Shown in pieces: positions 7,183-9,708 of a DNA stretch of 9,708 nucleotides. Within the stretch, counting starts at the first letter, position 1. The number at the start of each line of letters is the position of its first letter. Source of the DNA: an uncultured Blautia sp. (GTDB lineage Bacteria > Bacillota > Clostridia > Lachnospirales > Lachnospiraceae); the NCBI GenBank assembly GCA_900541345.1, contig UQJE01000089.1, positions 1 to 9,708 of the forward strand. The letters run 5' to 3'. The position numbers and the translations under genes were made by a program. A model generated the notes under the pieces. It saw only the letters and a program-made list of their open reading frames with translations. It had not been told where the DNA came from and made no database searches.

Positions 7183-7719
7183 TTAAACTAACTCGATTAA
7201 TACTTCCATTGCAGCATCGCCCTTACGCGGTCCGATTTTGATGATTCTTGTGTAACCACCGTTACGGTCAACGTATTTTGGAGCGATTTCAGTAAACATT
7301 TTATTTACCATATCTACTTCTTTTGTATTTTTCTTTCTTCCAGCGCCATTTGCAGGTACTTCTTTCACTGGATAGAAAACTTTCATCATCTGACGACGAG
7401 CGTGAAGTCTGGACGGAGCATCTTTTGTGATTTCCTTCTGTACTTCATCGTATACAGTTTTCTTCTTTCCGTCTACAACTTCTTTTACTCTCTTGCCTTC
7501 AGCGTCTTTGCGAGCAACTTTAGCTGTTACAGTAACTGTCTCGAAGTTGTCTTTCTCACGTACAGCCATAGCAATAAGGCCTTCAGCGATTTTACGGATT
7601 TCTTTCGCTTTTGCTTCTGTAGTAACAATTTTGCCATTGTATAACAGATTTGTTACCTGGTTTCTCAGTAATGCTTTTCTCTGAGCAGAAGTTCTGCTTA
7701 ATTTTCTATATTTTGCCAT
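7183..7719 (-). CDS. rplQ: Large-subunit ribosomal protein bL17, long form
   Basis: bL17 of the 50S subunit, which binds 23S rRNA near the exit tunnel. The start is ATG 7719, with GGAGG (7728-7732) 8 bases upstream; the protein opens MAKYRKLSRTSAQRKALLRN, the conserved bL17 N-terminus. The frame is open further upstream to a TTG at 7797, but those codons lack family similarity and a good binding site. The C-terminus GGYTRIIKIGPRKGDAAMEVLIELV is the family signature. At 178 residues it is clearly longer than the 120-127 residues of B. subtilis and E. coli. The extra residues lie at about 61-105 and 116-136, are Lys/Glu rich, and fall between the conserved N-terminal helices and the C-terminal part. 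Long bL17 forms of this kind are familiar from Clostridia. It is the last gene of the operon. Confidence 0.95.
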   Translation of the reverse strand: MAKYRKLSRTSAQRKALLRNQVTNLLYNGKIVTTEAKAKEIRKIAEGLIAMAVREKDNFETVTVTAKVARKDAEGKRVKEVVDGKKKTVYDEVQKEITKDAPSRLHARRQMMKVFYPVKEVPANGAGRKKNTKEVDMVNKMFTEIAPKYVDRNGGYTRIIKIGPRKGDAAMEVLIELV

Positions 7720-7727
7720 TTTATTTT

Positions 7728-7732
7728 CCTCC
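7728..7732 (-). promoter_or_regulatory. Ribosome binding site that decides the rplQ start
   Basis: GGAGG on the minus strand, 8 bases before the ATG at 7719. It selects this start over the in-frame TTG and ATG codons further upstream at 7797 and 7788. Confidence 0.8.
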
Positions 7733-7838
7733 ATCTGTGGGACAGCGAAACATGCTTGTTCGGTCTTACTGCTCCGCTGCTTAGGCATCCCCACCAAGTA
7801 TATTTAAACTGCGTCTGCACCTGAACTTACAGAATGCT

Positions 7839-8798
7839 TTATTCCTCTGTAGGCTGAAGCTGCAATCCAAGTTCTTTCAGTTTTGCAAGAACTTCTTCCA
7901 GTGATTTACGACCAAGGTTACGAACCTTCATCATATCATCGGAAGTTTTATTGCACAGCTCTTCTACTGTATTAATTCCGGCTCTCTTTAAGCAGTTATA
8001 AGAACGAACGGAAAGCTCCAGCTCATCAATGCTCATTTCAAGAACCTTCTCTTTTTCATTGTCTTCTTTCTCAATCATAACCTCAGCGGTCTTTGCATTT
8101 TCAGAAAGGTCAATGAAAAGGCTTAAATGCTCACTTAATACTTTTGCAGCAAGGCTTACTGCCTCGTCTGGATCAAGTGTTCCATTTGTATATACATCCA
8201 GTGTAAGCTTATCGTAATCTGTAACCTGACCTACACGAGTGTTTTCCACAATCATGTTTACTCTGTCTACCGGAGTATAAATTGCATCTACTGCAAGAAC
8301 TCCGATCGGCATATCATCAGATTTTCCTTTATCGGCACTTACATAACCGCGTCCTTTTGTGATAGTAAGTTCCATTGCAAGTCTGCAGTCCTTACCGCCA
8401 TTTAAGGTTGCGATCACCTGATCAGGATTCATAATTTCAATATCCTGATCAGCCTGAATATCTGCTGCTGTTACAACACCTTTTCCCTCACACTCAATGT
8501 ATGCGGTCTTTGGCTCATTATCACTGCTGTTATTCTTGATTGCAAGACTCTTCAGATTCATGATGATTTCAGATACGTCTTCCTTCACTCCCGGAATGGA
8601 ACTGAATTCGTGAAGCACTCCATCAATCTTAACCTGGCTTACTGCTGCTCCCGGCAGGGAGGACAGCATAATTCTGCGAAGAGAATTGCCAAGTGTAGTA
8701 CCGTAACCTCTCTCAAGAGGCTCTACTACGAATCTTCCAAATTTCTTATCTTCAGATAACTCTGTAATTTCGATTTTTGGTTTATTAAAATCAAACAC
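7839..8798 (-). CDS. rpoA: DNA-directed RNA polymerase subunit alpha
   Basis: The alpha subunit dimerises to start assembly of RNA polymerase and contacts UP-element DNA and activators. At 319 residues it is close to B. subtilis (314) and E. coli (329). The N-terminal domain (about 1-232) contains the conserved LERGYGTTLGNSLRRIMLSSLPG block (28-50) used in dimerisation and beta contact. A charged Glu/Lys linker spans about 238-254. The C-terminal domain (about 255-315) keeps the DNA-contact residues at the same numbers as in E. coli: Arg265, Asn268, Gly296, Lys298 and Ser299. The start codon is GTG (8796-8798), supported by AAGGAGGG (8807-8814) and by the typical N-terminus MFDFNKPKIE. It follows rpsD by 54 bases and precedes rplQ by 119 bases. 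Confidence 0.98.
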   Translation of the reverse strand: MFDFNKPKIEITELSEDKKFGRFVVEPLERGYGTTLGNSLRRIMLSSLPGAAVSQVKIDGVLHEFSSIPGVKEDVSEIIMNLKSLAIKNNSSDNEPKTAYIECEGKGVVTAADIQADQDIEIMNPDQVIATLNGGKDCRLAMELTITKGRGYVSADKGKSDDMPIGVLAVDAIYTPVDRVNMIVENTRVGQVTDYDKLTLDVYTNGTLDPDEAVSLAAKVLSEHLSLFIDLSENAKTAEVMIEKEDNEKEKVLEMSIDELELSVRSYNCLKRAGINTVEELCNKTSDDMMKVRNLGRKSLEEVLAKLKELGLQLQPTEE

Positions 8799-8806
8799 TA
8801 TAAAGT

Positions 8807-8814
8807 CCCTCCTT
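8807..8814 (-). promoter_or_regulatory. Ribosome binding site of rpoA supporting a GTG start
   Basis: AAGGAGGG on the minus strand, 8 bases before GTG 8798. There is no nearby in-frame ATG, and the family N-terminus begins exactly at this GTG. Confidence 0.8.
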
Positions 8815-8852
8815 CTGGGTATTCAACGTTTGAGGGGTAAAATTATACTTTA

Positions 8853-9446
8853 TTATTTAGAATACAGCTCGACGATAAGCATTTCATTTACAGGAACGTC
8901 GATTGCTTCTCTTCTTGGAAGTTCTTTTACTGTTCCTCTTAAGTTGTCCTGATCTGCTTCCAGCCATTCCGGTACAAGTCTTCCGCCTGTTACTTCAAGA
9001 ATGCCTTTGTATCTTTCAGAACCTTTTGCTTTTTCTTTGATTTCAATTACATCACCAGCTTTAATAAGGTAAGATGGGATGTTTACACATTTGCCGTTTA
9101 CAAGAATGTGCTTGTGGTCAACGATCTGACGAGCTTCTCTTCTTGTTCTTGCAAATCCAAGACGGAATACTACGTTATCCAGTCTTGTCTCAAGCATGAT
9201 CATCATGTTTTCACCAGTCTGGCCCGGCATTCTGTCCGCTTTCTTGTAGTAATTACGGAAAGGTTTCTCAAGAACTCCGTAGATGAATTTTGCTTTCTGT
9301 TTTTCTCTTAACTGTAAACCGTATTCAGAGATTTTGCGGTTTGCACGTTTTAACTGTCTTGTGGATTTTTTATCAATTCCTAAGTAAATTGGATCCAGAC
9401 CAAGGGATCTGCATCTTTTCAGAACAGGCACTCTATTTACAGCCAT
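8853..9446 (-). CDS. rpsD: Small-subunit ribosomal protein uS4
   Basis: uS4 is a primary 16S rRNA-binding protein that starts assembly of the 30S body and helps set decoding accuracy. The protein has 197 residues, the normal bacterial size. An N-terminal domain (about 1-88) is followed by the S4 RNA-binding domain (about 89-150), seen as METRLDNVVFRLGFARTRRE-type sequence followed by HILVNGK and IKAGDVIEI. Only one cysteine (Cys12) lies near the N-terminus, so this is the form without a zinc site. The ATG is preceded by AGGAGGT (9455-9461). It begins 17 bases after rpsK and is surely in the same transcript. uS4 is known to repress its own synthesis in other bacteria, but no leader structure for that is visible in this short gap. 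Confidence 0.97.
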   Translation of the reverse strand: MAVNRVPVLKRCRSLGLDPIYLGIDKKSTRQLKRANRKISEYGLQLREKQKAKFIYGVLEKPFRNYYKKADRMPGQTGENMMIMLETRLDNVVFRLGFARTRREARQIVDHKHILVNGKCVNIPSYLIKAGDVIEIKEKAKGSERYKGILEVTGGRLVPEWLEADQDNLRGTVKELPRREAIDVPVNEMLIVELYSK

Positions 9447-9463
9447 TTCAAACTACCTCCTAA

Positions 9464-9708
9464 TTAGACTCTTCTGCGTTTTGGTGGACGGCATCCGTTG
9501 TGTGGAACAGGTGTTACGTCACGAATACTTGTTACTTCCAATCCGCAAGCCTGAAGAGCACGGATTGCAGCTTCACGTCCTGAACCAGGACCTTTTACCA
9601 TAACGTCAACTGTTTTTAAGCCATGTACTAACGCAGCTTTTGTTGCTGTTTCAGCAGCCATCTGTGCTGCATAAGGAGTAGATTTCCTTGAACCTCTAAA
9701 TCCCAGAC
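9464..9708 (-). CDS. rpsK: Small-subunit ribosomal protein uS11 (5' end outside the window)
   Basis: uS11 sits on the platform of the 30S subunit near the Shine-Dalgarno/anti-Shine-Dalgarno helix. The window holds the C-terminal 81 or so residues of a protein usually about 130 long. The frame is open to the window edge and reads LGFRGSRKSTPYAAQ directly before the internal Met at 9661, so that Met is not the start. Family signatures are VMVKGPGSGREAAIRAL, ITSIRDVTPVPHNGC-like sequence and the basic tail RPPKRRRV. It is followed after 17 bases by rpsD, as in the alpha operon of most Firmicutes. Confidence 0.96.
   Translation of the reverse strand, partial: LGFRGSRKSTPYAAQMAAETATKAALVHGLKTVDVMVKGPGSGREAAIRALQACGLEVTSIRDVTPVPHNGCRPPKRRRV

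Noticed and set aside
7720..7797. N-terminal extension of rplQ from TTG 7797 or ATG 7788
   Set aside because: The conserved bL17 N-terminus and a good GGAGG both point to ATG 7719; the extra codons show no family similarity.
9464..9661. Complete short gene starting at the internal Met 9661
   Set aside because: Coding similarity to uS11 continues upstream to the window edge, so this Met is internal to rpsK.

Overview
The window looks like the chromosome of an AT-rich, low-GC Gram-positive of the Clostridia, most likely a gut Lachnospiraceae. The signs are strong AGGAGG-type ribosome binding sites, a long clostridial form of ribosomal protein bL17, a MurT/GatD pair for peptidoglycan amidation, and a very large secreted beta-galactosidase. 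The family-level placement is inferred from gene content and sequence style, not from a database match. All genes I accept read on the minus strand, so transcription runs from high to low coordinates.

Right part (about 7140-9708): the distal end of the ribosomal alpha operon, in the order rpsK (uS11, 5' end outside the window), rpsD (uS4), rpoA (RNA polymerase alpha, GTG start) and rplQ (bL17). A 13-bp hairpin terminator at 7139-7172 closes it. Together these genes supply small- and large-subunit ribosomal proteins and the alpha subunit that nucleates RNA polymerase.

Middle (about 4911-7103): a two-gene unit, murT-gatD, with its own sigma-A-like promoter (7075-7103), an ATGA overlap between the genes, and an intrinsic terminator (4911-4944). 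The two proteins form the lipid II isoglutaminyl synthase: GatD takes ammonia from glutamine and MurT uses ATP to amidate the D-glutamate of the peptidoglycan stem. The promoter position shows that the longest reading frame of murT (TTG at 7072) is almost certainly not the real start; ATG at 7021 fits better.

Left part (1-4910): one monocistronic gene for a 1532-residue secreted GH2 beta-galactosidase of the LacZ type. It has intact catalytic residues, a laminin-G-like domain inserted inside the catalytic barrel, and C-terminal Ig-like and NPCBM-like modules. Upstream is a -10 box without a good -35 and a 19-bp-spaced direct repeat, which suggests control by a sugar-responsive activator. Downstream is a strong terminator (about 84-135). 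After it comes a new promoter (53-81) and what may be the first codons of another minus-strand gene leaving the window at position 1.

The window is mostly housekeeping plus one accessory carbohydrate-degradation gene. I found no CRISPR array, tRNA, rRNA, insertion sequence or phage gene, and no evidence of an undescribed defence or mobile system. No stretch over 300 bases lacks a gene; the longest gap, 4764-4958, holds the murT-gatD terminator and the beta-galactosidase promoter region.
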